NCBI GenBank assembly: GCA_031553805.1
Contig: JAVBLC010000015.1
Span: 16,366-80,365, forward strand
Direction: 5' to 3'
Origin: JAITVB01 sp031553805
Lineage (GTDB): Bacteria > Bacteroidota > Bacteroidia > Bacteroidales > Rikenellaceae
DNA length: 64,000 nucleotides
Positions 53,295 through 62,380 of the stretch are shown here, one piece after another. The translations under genes and the position numbers were made by a program. Under the pieces are notes generated by a model. That model did not search any database. It was not told where the DNA came from and was given only the letters and a program-made list of their open reading frames with translations. Every line of letters begins with the position of its first letter. The stretch's first letter is position 1.

Positions 53295-54292
53295 CCGATT
53301 TGAGGACGCAAATCGACAAATTGTTCAACGACCAGCTGGCCGTCTGGCCCCTGCTGCGGGCCAACCGCCGCGCCCTTTCACGGCTGGCCCGGCGTGAAAC
53401 CGAGGCCGGGGGCGAGCGGATCGTACTGCTCTTCAACCCCGAACGGGCCCGGTCGACCGCCGCTCCGCTGGACGCGGAGAGCATCCGGCAGCGGCCTTGT
53501 TTCCTGTGCACGGCCAACCGGCCGCCCCTGCAACAGGCCGTCGGGTGGCACTTGTACCAAATCCTCATAAATCCCTATCCCGTGTTGGATCGTCACCTGA
53601 CCGTCGCCAACGGCGAACACCGCGACCAACGGATCGCTGGCCGGGCGGCTGACTTTACAGCGCTGGCTGTCGAACTGGACGGTTACACGGTGCTTTACAA
53701 CGGGGCCAAATGCGGGGCTTCGGCGCCGGATCACCAACACTTCCAGGCTGTTCCGCAAGAAAGTCTGCCCCTCGAACAAAAAGCAAAAACGGGCGAAGGA
53801 CGAACCCTGTGGTGGAACGATCCGGCAGGCGAAGCGGCGGTATGGAACCTCGCCGACGGCCTGCGGCGCGTGATCGGCATCGAAGTCAAGTTTGCAGGAA
53901 TCGCCGAGAACGCGCGCGAAATTGCGGCTAAAAAAGCGGCCGAGCTGACGGAAACCCTTTTGTCGGCCCTCGCCGAATGCCAACCCGGCGAACCGGAAGC
54001 CAAGGTCAACGCCCTGGCCTGGGCCGACACGACTCACCTGAGGGTGCTGCTCCTGCCCCGCGAAAAGCATCGCCCGGCCCGCTTTTTCCGCGAGGATGAC
54101 GGGCAGGTGTTATTCAGTCCCGGAGCGATCGATATGGCGGGCCTCGTAATCACCGTCCGTCCCGAAGACCTTCAGAAATTAAGCACCGGCGCGGGCTGGC
54201 TTCAGGAGATGTTTGCTGATGTCGTCCCCTCGGACGCCGACTGGCTGAAAATGACAGAAAATAGCAAGCGATGGCTCGACAGGAACCCGTAA
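53291..54292 (+). CDS. DUF4922 HIT/GalT-like protein
   Basis: A 333-residue protein of the DUF4922 type, related to the histidine-triad and galactose-1-phosphate uridylyltransferase/ADP-sugar phosphorylase folds. It has C-x2-C (Cys70, Cys73) and the nucleotide-transfer-like motif APDHQHFQAV (His148, His150). This suggests nucleotidyl transfer or nucleotide-sugar phosphorolysis; the substrate is unknown. The ATG overlaps the GT2 stop (ATGA) and the end overlaps the SpoIID-like gene by 22 bases, so three genes form a tight operon. Confidence 0.85.
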   Translation: MTDLRTQIDKLFNDQLAVWPLLRANRRALSRLARRETEAGGERIVLLFNPERARSTAAPLDAESIRQRPCFLCTANRPPLQQAVGWHLYQILINPYPVLDRHLTVANGEHRDQRIAGRAADFTALAVELDGYTVLYNGAKCGASAPDHQHFQAVPQESLPLEQKAKTGEGRTLWWNDPAGEAAVWNLADGLRRVIGIEVKFAGIAENAREIAAKKAAELTETLLSALAECQPGEPEAKVNALAWADTTHLRVLLLPREKHRPARFFREDDGQVLFSPGAIDMAGLVITVRPEDLQKLSTGAGWLQEMFADVVPSDADWLKMTENSKRWLDRNP

Positions 54293-55551
54293 TCAGCGTC
54301 GGCATCGTCACCGCCGGGCGGATCACCGTCCGATTCGCAGGTGATTTTTCGGATGTGGCCACGGGCCGTATCGTGAGCGGTGACGCCATCTTCGATGCTG
54401 CCGACGACACGGCCGCAGGCCGGGAATTCTTTCCGATCGACCCGGACACAGGCTTTTTCGAATTGTGCGACGTGGTCATCGGCAAGGAGTTCCATTGGGA
54501 GCGGCGCGAAAACCAATCGTTCCGGGGCGGCCTGCGGATCATTCGCCAGGCCGGTGGATTGACGGCCGTGAACGTGGTCGGCATCGAAGCCTATCTGCGG
54601 AGCGTGATCTCGTCGGAAATGAGCGCTGCCTCGCCCCCCGAACTACTAAAAGCCCACGCGGTGATCTCGCGCAGTTGGCTATTGGCACAACTGGCCGGAA
54701 AAGGAGCCGAAACCGTTCCTCAACCCCAAGCCGAAGATGAACTGATCCGTTGGTTCGACCGCGAGGAACACGCGGATTTCGACGTATGCGCCGACGACCA
54801 CTGCCAACGTTACCAGGGAATTACACGCGTTTCGAACCCAGCGGTCGATGCAGCGGTCGACGCTACCCGGGGCGAAGTATTGACCACTGACGGCAAAGTC
54901 TGCGACGCCCGCTACGGCAAATGTTGCGGCGGGGCGACCGAGGCGTTCGAACACGTCTGGGCCGCCGAACCCCACGCCTATCTGAAGCGCGTGATCGACG
55001 CCGAAAATCCGCCGACAGTACCCGACCTTACACAGGAAACGGCCGCCCGCGCCTGGATCCTGGCCCGCCCCGAAGCGTTTTGCAACACGTCCGACCCCGA
55101 CACCCTGCACTCCGTGTTGAACAATTACGACCAGGAGACCCCCGATTTCTTCCGCTGGCGGGTCGAATATACGCAATCCGCCCTTTCGGAGTTGATCCGG
55201 CGACGCACAGGCATCGATTTCGGCACCGTCTGCGCCCTCGAACCTGTGGAGCGCGGCGTGTCGGCCCGGCTCGTAAAATTGCGGATCGTCGGCGAACGAC
55301 GGACGACGGTTATCGGCAAAGAGTTGATGATCCGGCGCGCACTGTCGGAATCACACCTCTACAGTTCGGCCTTCGTGGTGGATATGGAAATGCAAGGCAC
55401 GGAACCCGTTTTCATCCTGCACGGCGCAGGCTGGGGCCACGGCGTGGGGCTGTGCCAGATCGGCGCGGCCGTGATGGCCCGTCGGGGAAAATCCTACGGA
55501 AAAATCCTCACCCACTACTATCCGGGGGCGACACGCGAAAAGATTTACTGA
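54271..55551 (+). CDS. SpoIID/LytB domain protein without signal peptide
   Basis: A 426-residue SpoIID-type protein. The domain shows IEAYLRSVISSEMSAASPPELLKAHAVISRSW with the catalytic glutamate at Glu116, and the characteristic C-terminal GAGWGHGVGLCQIGA and SYGKILTHYYPGA. SpoIID is an exported lytic transglycosylase cleaving denuded glycan, yet this protein begins directly with the N-terminal domain. An in-frame TAG just upstream of the start rules out a hidden signal peptide, so it should be cytosolic, perhaps acting on imported muropeptides. Last gene of the GT2-DUF4922-SpoIID operon. Confidence 0.9.
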   Translation: MARQEPVISVGIVTAGRITVRFAGDFSDVATGRIVSGDAIFDAADDTAAGREFFPIDPDTGFFELCDVVIGKEFHWERRENQSFRGGLRIIRQAGGLTAVNVVGIEAYLRSVISSEMSAASPPELLKAHAVISRSWLLAQLAGKGAETVPQPQAEDELIRWFDREEHADFDVCADDHCQRYQGITRVSNPAVDAAVDATRGEVLTTDGKVCDARYGKCCGGATEAFEHVWAAEPHAYLKRVIDAENPPTVPDLTQETAARAWILARPEAFCNTSDPDTLHSVLNNYDQETPDFFRWRVEYTQSALSELIRRRTGIDFGTVCALEPVERGVSARLVKLRIVGERRTTVIGKELMIRRALSESHLYSSAFVVDMEMQGTEPVFILHGAGWGHGVGLCQIGAAVMARRGKSYGKILTHYYPGATREKIY

Positions 55552-55602
55552 TCGGCCACAGGCCGGGATGAACCCAGAACAGACGGCGTCCGGGCGGCAA
55601 GG

Positions 55603-56283
55603 TTATTTCTCCCTTTTCAGAAAAATTTCAGCCAGAGCGAGGTCTTCCGGAGTGGTTACCTTGAGGTTGCGTCGATCGCCGGGGCAAAGCGAAACGGGGT
55701 GTCCGAAAGCTTCAACCACGCTCGCGTCGTCGGTAAACGCCGCACCGTCGCCCGCTGCGGCATAGGCTTGCCGCAAAAGTCCCGCTTCGAAAAATTGCGG
55801 GGTCTGCACGGCCCTGTAGTGGTTACGATCGACTACGGCACTTCCCTCCTCTAAAAAAATCTGGCGGAGCGAGTCGGTTACTTCGACCGTCGGGATCGCC
55901 GCCCCAGTAAGCTGCGCCTGGGCCAGTACCGATAGAATCAACTCGCGGGAGGCCAACGGGCGTACCCCGTCGTGCACCCCGACGAAAGCCGCATCGCCTG
56001 CCTTGGCCAACCCGTTGGACACCGACGCAAAGCGGCTGTCGCCCCCCGTTACCACCTCGACCGGCACCGCAAAACCGTGCTCTTCACACAATGCGTTCCA
56101 ATAAGCGATCTGGGATTCAGGCAGCACGACGATCAACCGCGCCCCGGGCAAGGTTTTCGAGAAGCGCTCGACGGTATGCATCAGCAAGGGTTTTCCTCCC
56201 AATGCTAAAAATTGTTTCGGGACGGCGGCACTCATCCGGGTACCGCTTCCGCCGGCGACGATGATGATGGCTGTGTCGTTCAT
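55603..56283 (-). CDS. ispD: 2-C-methyl-D-erythritol 4-phosphate cytidylyltransferase
   Basis: A 226-residue enzyme of the MEP isoprenoid route. It has the nucleotide-binding signature AGGSGTRMSAAVPKQFLALGG, then GVHDGVRPLAS, QTPQFFE and DDASVVEAFGHPV in order. Its start overlaps the stop of the upstream epimerase gene (ATGA), so coupling is likely. A small GGCC hairpin (55553-55565) lies between it and the converging SpoIID gene. Confidence 0.96.
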   Translation of the reverse strand: MNDTAIIIVAGGSGTRMSAAVPKQFLALGGKPLLMHTVERFSKTLPGARLIVVLPESQIAYWNALCEEHGFAVPVEVVTGGDSRFASVSNGLAKAGDAAFVGVHDGVRPLASRELILSVLAQAQLTGAAIPTVEVTDSLRQIFLEEGSAVVDRNHYRAVQTPQFFEAGLLRQAYAAAGDGAAFTDDASVVEAFGHPVSLCPGDRRNLKVTTPEDLALAEIFLKREK

Positions 56284-57305
56284 GTTTGTTTTTTATCGGC
56301 GAGGTAGCGTTGGCCCATCCAGCGAATCGTTTCGGGCATGGGGCGGTATTGGAATCCGGCCATGAGGGTGACCGGAGTGCCGTCATAGTATGTTTTTTCG
56401 CAAGCGGTGCGGGCAGCGCCCGGGGTGAATTTCGGCGTCCGGCCAGTAAACCAGGAAGCGATCTTTTCGAAAAAACCAACCGCATAGAGCGTCCGCAGGC
56501 CGACCTCCCACCGCGGGGCAGGTTTTCCGACCGAACGGGCGGCGGCTGTCATCAATTCTTTATACGAAAGATTGGCGCCGGAGAGAATAAACCGCTTCCC
56601 GACAGCTTCCGGCGTAAGCGAAAGAGCGATCATCGCCCCCGCCACGTCGCGCACGTCAACATAGCCGACCACCCCGGGCGGATAAACCGGCAACCCCTGG
56701 GCAAGCGCCGCGAAGAGGGCTGCGCTGCCGCTTCCGCGCCAGAGTCCCGGGCCAAGCACGATCGACGGGTTGACGATCACCGCCCTCAACCCGGTCTTAA
56801 TTCCCCGCCAAACCTCATTTTCAGAGAAGTATTTACTGAGTCCGTAAGCCGACCAACCCGCAAGCGTTTCGGGCCAGCACGTTTCGGTGATCGTTCCGTC
56901 GGGCCCTGCCGGGCCGAGGGCGGCGATCGAGCTGATGTGTACGAGCAGTCCTACGCCTGCGTCGAGGCAGGCATCGACCACCGCTTGGGCAATCTCTACA
57001 TTCGGGCCGACCAGCTCCTCGTCGCCCCGCTGTTGGAACGACACTTTGGCCGCGCAATGGTACACGACCTCCATCCCCCGGAATGCCGCGAGCAATTCAG
57101 GGGTGGCGTTCAACGGAGCCTCGACGGCCTCGACCGTGCCACCCGAAAAAAGCTTTTCGAATTTTGCCTTATCGCGCACCACTACCCGTACTTGCGCCCC
57201 GGCGCCGAGCAGTTGCCGGACGAGTTCGCCGCCGATCATGCCCGTAGCGCCCGTCACACAGACGCGACGGCCGGCCATTCGGCCCGTTATTTCGCTTTGC
57301 TCCAT
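56280..57305 (-). CDS. NAD-dependent epimerase/dehydratase family protein
   Basis: A 341-residue short-chain extended dehydrogenase: Rossmann motif VTGATGMIGGELVR near residue 18-31, the strand VYHCAAKVSFQQRGDEEL and the catalytic Tyr/Lys in SAYGLSKYFSENEVW. The upstream open frame is longer, but the ATG at 57305 gives a normal N-terminus. Related to dihydroflavonol-reductase-like and sterol-dehydrogenase-like proteins; the substrate is unknown. Overlaps its upstream neighbour by 19 bases. Confidence 0.9.
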   Translation of the reverse strand: MEQSEITGRMAGRRVCVTGATGMIGGELVRQLLGAGAQVRVVVRDKAKFEKLFSGGTVEAVEAPLNATPELLAAFRGMEVVYHCAAKVSFQQRGDEELVGPNVEIAQAVVDACLDAGVGLLVHISSIAALGPAGPDGTITETCWPETLAGWSAYGLSKYFSENEVWRGIKTGLRAVIVNPSIVLGPGLWRGSGSAALFAALAQGLPVYPPGVVGYVDVRDVAGAMIALSLTPEAVGKRFILSGANLSYKELMTAAARSVGKPAPRWEVGLRTLYAVGFFEKIASWFTGRTPKFTPGAARTACEKTYYDGTPVTLMAGFQYRPMPETIRWMGQRYLADKKQT

Positions 57306-57751
57306 ATCAGTTTCTTGCCGAATCCCAGGCGGTTGTCGGTCAGTTTCAAAAAATCGGGTTCGAGTACCCACAGGTCGAGGTCGGCGAAAGCGGCATAAGG
57401 AAACCGTTTCAGGTAACGTACCCGCGCCCGCTTCAGCAGGTCGCCTTCGGGGCGGAACATCCGGCCGCAAAGTTGCACGCCCTGGATCTTACCCACGATT
57501 CGCGTTTCCAGCACAACCGACCCGGCCACCCGGGGATTGGCGGCCGCTTCGGACGCGTGGCGCGTGTGGTCTTCAGACGTGAAGACAAACATGCCTTCCG
57601 ACTCCAGCCAGGCGTAGAACAGATTGGCACAATAGGGCGCACCGTCGCGGGCCGTGGCCAGCGTCAGCACGTGGTGGGCCTTCAGGAAACGAACGGTTTC
57701 CGGATGGGGCGCCGCCGAATCAGGGGAGGCGGAAGATCGGGTCGTAGGCAT
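57287..57751 (-). CDS. Pyridoxamine 5'-phosphate oxidase-like protein
   Basis: A 154-residue split-barrel flavin-binding protein with PETVRFLKAHHVLTLATARDGAPYCANLFY and the YLKRFPYA stretch; function may be heme, F420/FMN or vitamin B6 related, not decidable. The frame is open further upstream, but the ATG at 57751 gives a short natural N-terminus. Its start lies inside the end of the M23 gene and its end inside the epimerase gene. Confidence 0.82.
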   Translation of the reverse strand: MPTTRSSASPDSAAPHPETVRFLKAHHVLTLATARDGAPYCANLFYAWLESEGMFVFTSEDHTRHASEAAANPRVAGSVVLETRIVGKIQGVQLCGRMFRPEGDLLKRARVRYLKRFPYAAFADLDLWVLEPDFLKLTDNRLGFGKKLIWSKAK

Positions 57752-59051
57752 AAGCGGAAGTGGGAGCGGAAGGAGACACGACGCTGGGCATAACGTCATC
57801 CTGTCCAAGTGCAATCCGTTCGATGGGATAGGTCGCATCGAGGCCGCCGACCACCATATCGCGGATCACGCCAAAGCGTTCGCGGTTGCTCTCGGCGATG
57901 GGTTCGGCCGGTTCCGATGGAATTTTCAGCGGGTCGATCGGCTTGCCGTGCTGCCACACGCGGAAGTCGAGGTGGGGACCGGTTGACAGACCGGTCGAAC
58001 CGACGTAACCGATCAGTTCGCCCTGCGACACCCGTTTGCCCACAGCCAACCCCGGCGCATAGCCCCGCAGATGGAGATAGCCCGACTCAAGCCCATTGAA
58101 CGGGTGGCGGATTTTTACGGTGTTGCCCCCGCCGCCGCCCCAGCCTTTGGAGATGACCACCCCATCGGCAATAGCGTGAACCGGCGTCCCCGAGGGTGCG
58201 GCATAGTCGACCCCGTAGTGCGGGCGCACGATGCGCAGCACAGGATGGAGCCGTCCACTCGAGAACTTCGACGAAACACGCGAAAATTGCAACGGCGCCT
58301 TCAGCAGGTTTTTCCGCAGGCTGTTGCCGTTTTCGTCCCAATAGCTGATCTTATCGTTTTGATCGAAAGGAATGGCGTAATAACGTTTGCCGCCGCTGTC
58401 GAACCACGCGCCCCAGATGCGGCCCGTGCCGAGCAGTGTCGAGTCGACCCAGCGCTCGTCATAGATCACCCGGAAAGCGTCGCCCTTTTGCAGGCCGAAA
58501 AAGTCGACCGTCCAGGCGTAAATATCAGAAAGGTCCATCGCCAGCGAGATCGGAAGGTTCTGGCCCGCAACGGCATTATAAAGCGAACTCTCAATGGAAG
58601 CTTCAATCACCCGCCGCTCGATGCGCACTTCTTTCACAAACGGCACGACCGAAAGCGTATCAGCGACCGAAAACACAAAAAATTCGACCGGCGACCGGCG
58701 GTAGACCAGGTGGCACAACCGGCGCAAACTATCTCTGGAAACAAAAACTTCATAGGAATCGCCCGCACGGATCGAGCGCACGTCAAAGATGCCCTCGCAG
58801 CAACGGGTGAGCGAGTCGACCCGCCCGGCCGAAACACCGTAACGGGCCAGGATTAGCGAGAGGTTGTCGCCCGAGGTGATCGTTCCTTCGGTGCGTGCAT
58901 AGCCGGCCGTGTCGATCCCGTATTCCATTTTCGGCACCGCAAACGAAACCCCTGCCTCATCGGCGACCGATGCCTTTTTCTGCCAGTAAAGCCACAGGAC
59001 GAAAAGCCCTGCCACCACACACAAAATCACAATCAGTCGCTTCTTATGCAT
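57720..59051 (-). CDS. Membrane-anchored M23 peptidase
   Basis: A 443-residue protein with an N-terminal membrane anchor (RLIVILCVVAGLFVLWLYW), a LysM-like/OapA-type segment (TITSGDNLSLILARYGVSAGRV) and a C-terminal M23 domain. The zinc ligands are the His and Asp of HYGVDYAAPSGTPV, with HLRGYAP and the final GPHLDFRVW. It cuts peptidoglycan crosslinks in the periplasm, or activates other hydrolases. The ATG at 59051 was chosen because a -7 box lies at 59104-59111. First gene of the M23-PNPOx-epimerase-ispD chain. Confidence 0.93.
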   Translation of the reverse strand: MHKKRLIVILCVVAGLFVLWLYWQKKASVADEAGVSFAVPKMEYGIDTAGYARTEGTITSGDNLSLILARYGVSAGRVDSLTRCCEGIFDVRSIRAGDSYEVFVSRDSLRRLCHLVYRRSPVEFFVFSVADTLSVVPFVKEVRIERRVIEASIESSLYNAVAGQNLPISLAMDLSDIYAWTVDFFGLQKGDAFRVIYDERWVDSTLLGTGRIWGAWFDSGGKRYYAIPFDQNDKISYWDENGNSLRKNLLKAPLQFSRVSSKFSSGRLHPVLRIVRPHYGVDYAAPSGTPVHAIADGVVISKGWGGGGGNTVKIRHPFNGLESGYLHLRGYAPGLAVGKRVSQGELIGYVGSTGLSTGPHLDFRVWQHGKPIDPLKIPSEPAEPIAESNRERFGVIRDMVVGGLDATYPIERIALGQDDVMPSVVSPSAPTSAYAYDPIFRLP

Positions 59052-59103
59052 AATTTTTCGTACGTTTGTCTTATCCCTTAACGTACCGCGAAAGCGGTTT
59101 CTT

Positions 59104-59111
59104 ACAAAGGT
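59104..59111 (-). promoter_or_regulatory. -7 box for the M23-ispD operon
   Basis: TACCTTTG on the minus strand, 53 bases before the chosen start. No clear -33. Confidence 0.52.
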
Positions 59112-59176
59112 AGGCGTTTTTAACAATATCGGCCCTTTTTTTGCGTTAAAATTTAACTACCTTAATCACTCCTTTT

Positions 59177-60730
59177 ATGAGCAATGTCCGCATCCTCTGG
59201 GTCGATGACGAGATCGAACTACTGAAACCCCACCTGCTTTTCCTGCGCGGAAAAGGCTATGACGTCGAAGAGTGCAACAACGGCTACGACGCAGTCGAAT
59301 TGGTGCGCACGCGCCCCTTCGACCTGATTATCCTCGACGAAATGATGCCCGGGATGACGGGACTCGAAACCCTGCCGAAAATCAAAGAAATACGGCCGAT
59401 GACGCCTGTCATTATGGTCACCAAGAGCGAAGAGGAAAATATCATGGATCGCGCCGTAGGCTCGAACATCGCCGACTACCTGATCAAGCCGGTCAACCCC
59501 AACCAGGTGTTGCTCTCGATCAAGAAAAACGTCCACCAGCAACAGCTCGTTACCGAGCGCACCACGGCCGATTACCGTTCGGAATTCGGCCAAATCAGCA
59601 CCTCGATCTCCGACGCCCGCACATTCGCCGACTGGATCAACGTCTACAAAAAGATCGTCAATTGGGATATGCAGCTCAGCGAGTCGGAAGACCAGAGCAT
59701 CGGCGAAATCCTCACCTACCAGAAAAACGAGGCCAACAACCAGTTCGGCCGTTTTGTCCGCAACCAATACGTCGGCTGGTTCAACAAGAACTCCGATGAA
59801 ATGCCCGTGATGTCGCACACGCTGATGCGCAACAAGATCTTCCCGGTGGCCGACCGCGGCAAAAAAACCACGCTGCTGCTGATCGACAATTTTCGGTATG
59901 ACCAGTGGAAAGCCATTGCGCCGGTGCTGCACCACCTTTATGAAGTCGAAAGCGAAGACTTTTATTGCAGTATTCTGCCCACGGCGACCCAATATGCACG
60001 CAACGCCATTTTTGCGGGGCTGATGCCCGCCGCGATCGACAAACTGATGCCCGACCGCTGGCTCAACGACAGCGAAGAGGGCGGCAAGAACATGTATGAA
60101 GAAGAATTCCTGAAGCGCCAACTCTCGACCTACGGGAAAAACTATAAATATTTCTTCGAAAAGATCGTGCGGGCCGAGTCGGGCAAACGGCTGATCGAGA
60201 ACATTCAAAAAGTCTACAACGCCGATTTCTCGGTGATCGTCTACAACTTCCTCGATATCCTGTCGCACGCACGCACCGAAACCGAGGTGATCCGCGAGCT
60301 GTCGTCCGACGAGTCGGCTTTCCGGTCGCTCACGCGGTCGTGGTTCGAGCACTCCGATCTATTGGTCATTATGAAGATGTTGGCCGAGAAAGGACACACG
60401 GTCATCATCACTTCCGACCACGGAACGATTTGCGTCGAAAACCCGGTGCGGGTGCAGGGCGACCGCGAAACTTCGCCCAACCTGCGCTACAAGACCGGGC
60501 GCAGCCTCAACTATAATGCGAAAGAGGTGTTTGCGGTAACGAAGCCCGAAGAGATCCATCTGCCGAAATCGAACCTGACGTCGACCTATGTTTTTGCCTG
60601 CGAACGTGATTTTTTGGTTTATCCCAACAACTATAACCACTACGTGCGGTATTACAAGAACACGTTCCAGCACGGTGGGATTTCGATGGAGGAGATGATT
60701 GTGCCGTTCATAGTACTCGCACCTAAGTAA
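59177..60730 (+). CDS. porX: PorX-type response regulator with PglZ domain
   Basis: A 517-residue two-domain protein. Residues 1-120 are a receiver domain with acidic pair Asp10/Asp11, phospho-acceptor Asp54 in LIILDEMMPGMTG and the Lys of LIKPVN. After a helical linker, the rest is a PglZ (alkaline-phosphatase-like) domain with LLIDNFRYDQW, LPTATQYARNAIFAG, NFLDILSHA and ITSDHGTI. PorX proteins are known to act with PorY and sigma factors in type IX secretion and to cleave oligonucleotides. No por secretion gene is nearby, so its role here is open. Divergent from the M23 operon. Confidence 0.92.
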   Translation: MSNVRILWVDDEIELLKPHLLFLRGKGYDVEECNNGYDAVELVRTRPFDLIILDEMMPGMTGLETLPKIKEIRPMTPVIMVTKSEEENIMDRAVGSNIADYLIKPVNPNQVLLSIKKNVHQQQLVTERTTADYRSEFGQISTSISDARTFADWINVYKKIVNWDMQLSESEDQSIGEILTYQKNEANNQFGRFVRNQYVGWFNKNSDEMPVMSHTLMRNKIFPVADRGKKTTLLLIDNFRYDQWKAIAPVLHHLYEVESEDFYCSILPTATQYARNAIFAGLMPAAIDKLMPDRWLNDSEEGGKNMYEEEFLKRQLSTYGKNYKYFFEKIVRAESGKRLIENIQKVYNADFSVIVYNFLDILSHARTETEVIRELSSDESAFRSLTRSWFEHSDLLVIMKMLAEKGHTVIITSDHGTICVENPVRVQGDRETSPNLRYKTGRSLNYNAKEVFAVTKPEEIHLPKSNLTSTYVFACERDFLVYPNNYNHYVRYYKNTFQHGGISMEEMIVPFIVLAPK

Positions 60731-60931
60731 CCCAAGGAAAGCGAAGCTTTCCCGAGAAATTTTTGCGGCGCTTTTTATAAAAAGGTGCGTGCCCGCACTG
60801 GGAGTTTTTAAAGCAAAGTGAATCTCCCCGTGCGGGCACGCACCTACGCTCCCCAGAGATTTTTATGCCAGATCCGGCCAGGTAGAGGCAACCCTCCAAT
60901 GCATAAAAATCTCTTGTGCGCAGGCCAATAA
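60731..60931 (+). repeat. Composite palindromic element, copy E
   Basis: Starts at the porX stop. It has GGAAAGC-GAA-GCTTTCC and a GGCGC palindrome cut short at 60783, where a 15-bp perfect inverted repeat (GGTGCGTGCCCGCAC, 60784-60798 and 60830-60844) related to the 40-bp leader repeat interrupts it. A 14-bp perfect core stem (AGAGATTTTTATGC 60855-60868; GCATAAAAATCTCT 60901-60914) and the tail TTGTGCGCAGGCCAATA follow. Confidence 0.88.
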
Positions 60932-60943
60932 ATATCAAATACC

Positions 60944-60976
60944 AAAAAGGGCGGCCTCGCAAGGCCGCCCTTTTTT
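60944..60976. terminator. Terminator of eno (bidirectional)
   Basis: AAAAAGGGCGGCCT / AAGGCCGCCCTTTTTT stem with loop CGC. Confidence 0.9.
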
Positions 60977-60993
60977 ATAAAGGAACGTCGCAA

Positions 60994-62298
60994 TTATTTA
61001 CGATAGATCTTCGTGAAGCCGTAGATGGCTTCGTCGCCCAGTTCCTCTTCGATACGGAGCAGCTGGTTGTACTTGGCCATGCGGTCCGAACGCGAGAGCG
61101 AACCGGTTTTGATCTGGCCCGAGTTCGTAGCCACGGCGATGTCGGCGATGGTCGAATCTTCGGTTTCGCCCGAGCGGTGCGAGGTCACGCTGGTGTAACC
61201 GGCACGGTGGGCCATTTCGATCGCGTCGAGCGTTTCGGTCAGCGAGCCGATCTGGTTTACCTTGATCAGGATCGAGTTGCCACAACCCATCTCAATCCCC
61301 TTGCGGAGGAACTCGACGTTGGTCACGAACAAGTCGTCACCCACCAGCTGGCACTTGTCGCCGATCTTGTCGGTAAGCATCTTCCAGCCGTCCCAGTCGT
61401 TTTCGCCCATCCCGTCTTCGATCGAGTCGATCGGGTATTTGGCTACGAGGCTTTCGAGGTAAGCAGCCTGTTCGGCCGAGTTGCGTTTGGCGCCCGTTTC
61501 ACCTTCGAATTTGGCGTAGTTGTAGATGCCGTCCTTGAAGAATTCCGATGCAGCGCAGTCGAGGCCGATAGCCACGTCGCCGCCTTCGCTCTTGCGACCG
61601 GGTTTGTAACCGGCTTTCTTGATCGCTTCGATAATCGATTCGAGGGCGTCTTCGGTGCCCTTGAGGGTCGGTGCGAAACCGCCTTCGTCACCTACGGCAG
61701 TGCTCAGACCACGGTCGTGCAACACTTTTTTCAGCGAATGGAACACTTCAGCGCCCATGCGCAGCCCTTCGCGGAACGAAGTAGCGCCTACCGGACGGAT
61801 CATGAATTCCTGGAACGCGATCGGAGCGTCAGAGTGCGACCCGCCGTTGATGATGTTCATCATCGGCACGGGGAGCGTCTTGGCGTTCGTGCCGCCGATA
61901 TAACGATACAGGGGCATCCCGCAGAGGGCAGCGCCCGCTTTGGCCACAGCCAGCGACACGCCGAGGATGGCGTTGGCGCCCAGGTTGCTCTTGGTGGCGG
62001 TGCCGTCGAGTTCGATCATCGTCTTGTCGATGCCGGCCTGGTCGGTCGCCAGCATGCCGAGCACGGCCGGAGCGATGGTTTCGTTTACGTTCTGTACGGC
62101 TTTCAGCACACCCTTGCCCAGGTAACGGCCTTTGTCGCCGTCGCGCAGTTCGAGCGCTTCGTTTTCGCCGGTCGACGCTCCCGAGGGAACGGCTGCACGG
62201 CCAAAGGCACCGCTGGCGGTCAATACTTCTACCTCGAGGGTCGGGTTGCCACGCGAATCGAGGATCTCACGAGCATGTACGCTGATAATCTGTCCCAT
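60994..62298 (-). CDS. eno: Enolase
   Basis: A 434-residue glycolytic enzyme interconverting 2-phosphoglycerate and phosphoenolpyruvate. Signatures present: AREILDSRGNPTLEVEV, the GASTGENEALELRDGD loop, SHSDAPIAFQEFM, LVGDDLFVTN, the catalytic LIKVNQIGSLTETLDAI and SHRSGETEDSTIAD. Normal length. It has a near-consensus promoter and a strong terminator. Confidence 0.98.
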   Translation of the reverse strand: MGQIISVHAREILDSRGNPTLEVEVLTASGAFGRAAVPSGASTGENEALELRDGDKGRYLGKGVLKAVQNVNETIAPAVLGMLATDQAGIDKTMIELDGTATKSNLGANAILGVSLAVAKAGAALCGMPLYRYIGGTNAKTLPVPMMNIINGGSHSDAPIAFQEFMIRPVGATSFREGLRMGAEVFHSLKKVLHDRGLSTAVGDEGGFAPTLKGTEDALESIIEAIKKAGYKPGRKSEGGDVAIGLDCAASEFFKDGIYNYAKFEGETGAKRNSAEQAAYLESLVAKYPIDSIEDGMGENDWDGWKMLTDKIGDKCQLVGDDLFVTNVEFLRKGIEMGCGNSILIKVNQIGSLTETLDAIEMAHRAGYTSVTSHRSGETEDSTIADIAVATNSGQIKTGSLSRSDRMAKYNQLLRIEEELGDEAIYGFTKIYRK

Positions 62299-62343
62299 TT
62301 TTTCTTCTTTTTATGTTTTTTAACTCCTTGTTATTTTAAGCCG

Positions 62344-62375
62344 CGAAGTTACAAAAATCCTTTTCAATACGCAAA
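62344..62375 (-). promoter_or_regulatory. Likely eno promoter
   Basis: Minus-strand -33 TTTG (62372-62375), 20-bp spacer, -7 TAACTTCG (62344-62351; one mismatch to TAnnTTTG). Confidence 0.5.
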
Positions 62376-62380
62376 CTTTG

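Noticed and set aside
55553..55565. CGGCC-ACA-GGCCG hairpin as terminator between converging genes
   Set aside because: Short stem and no T run.
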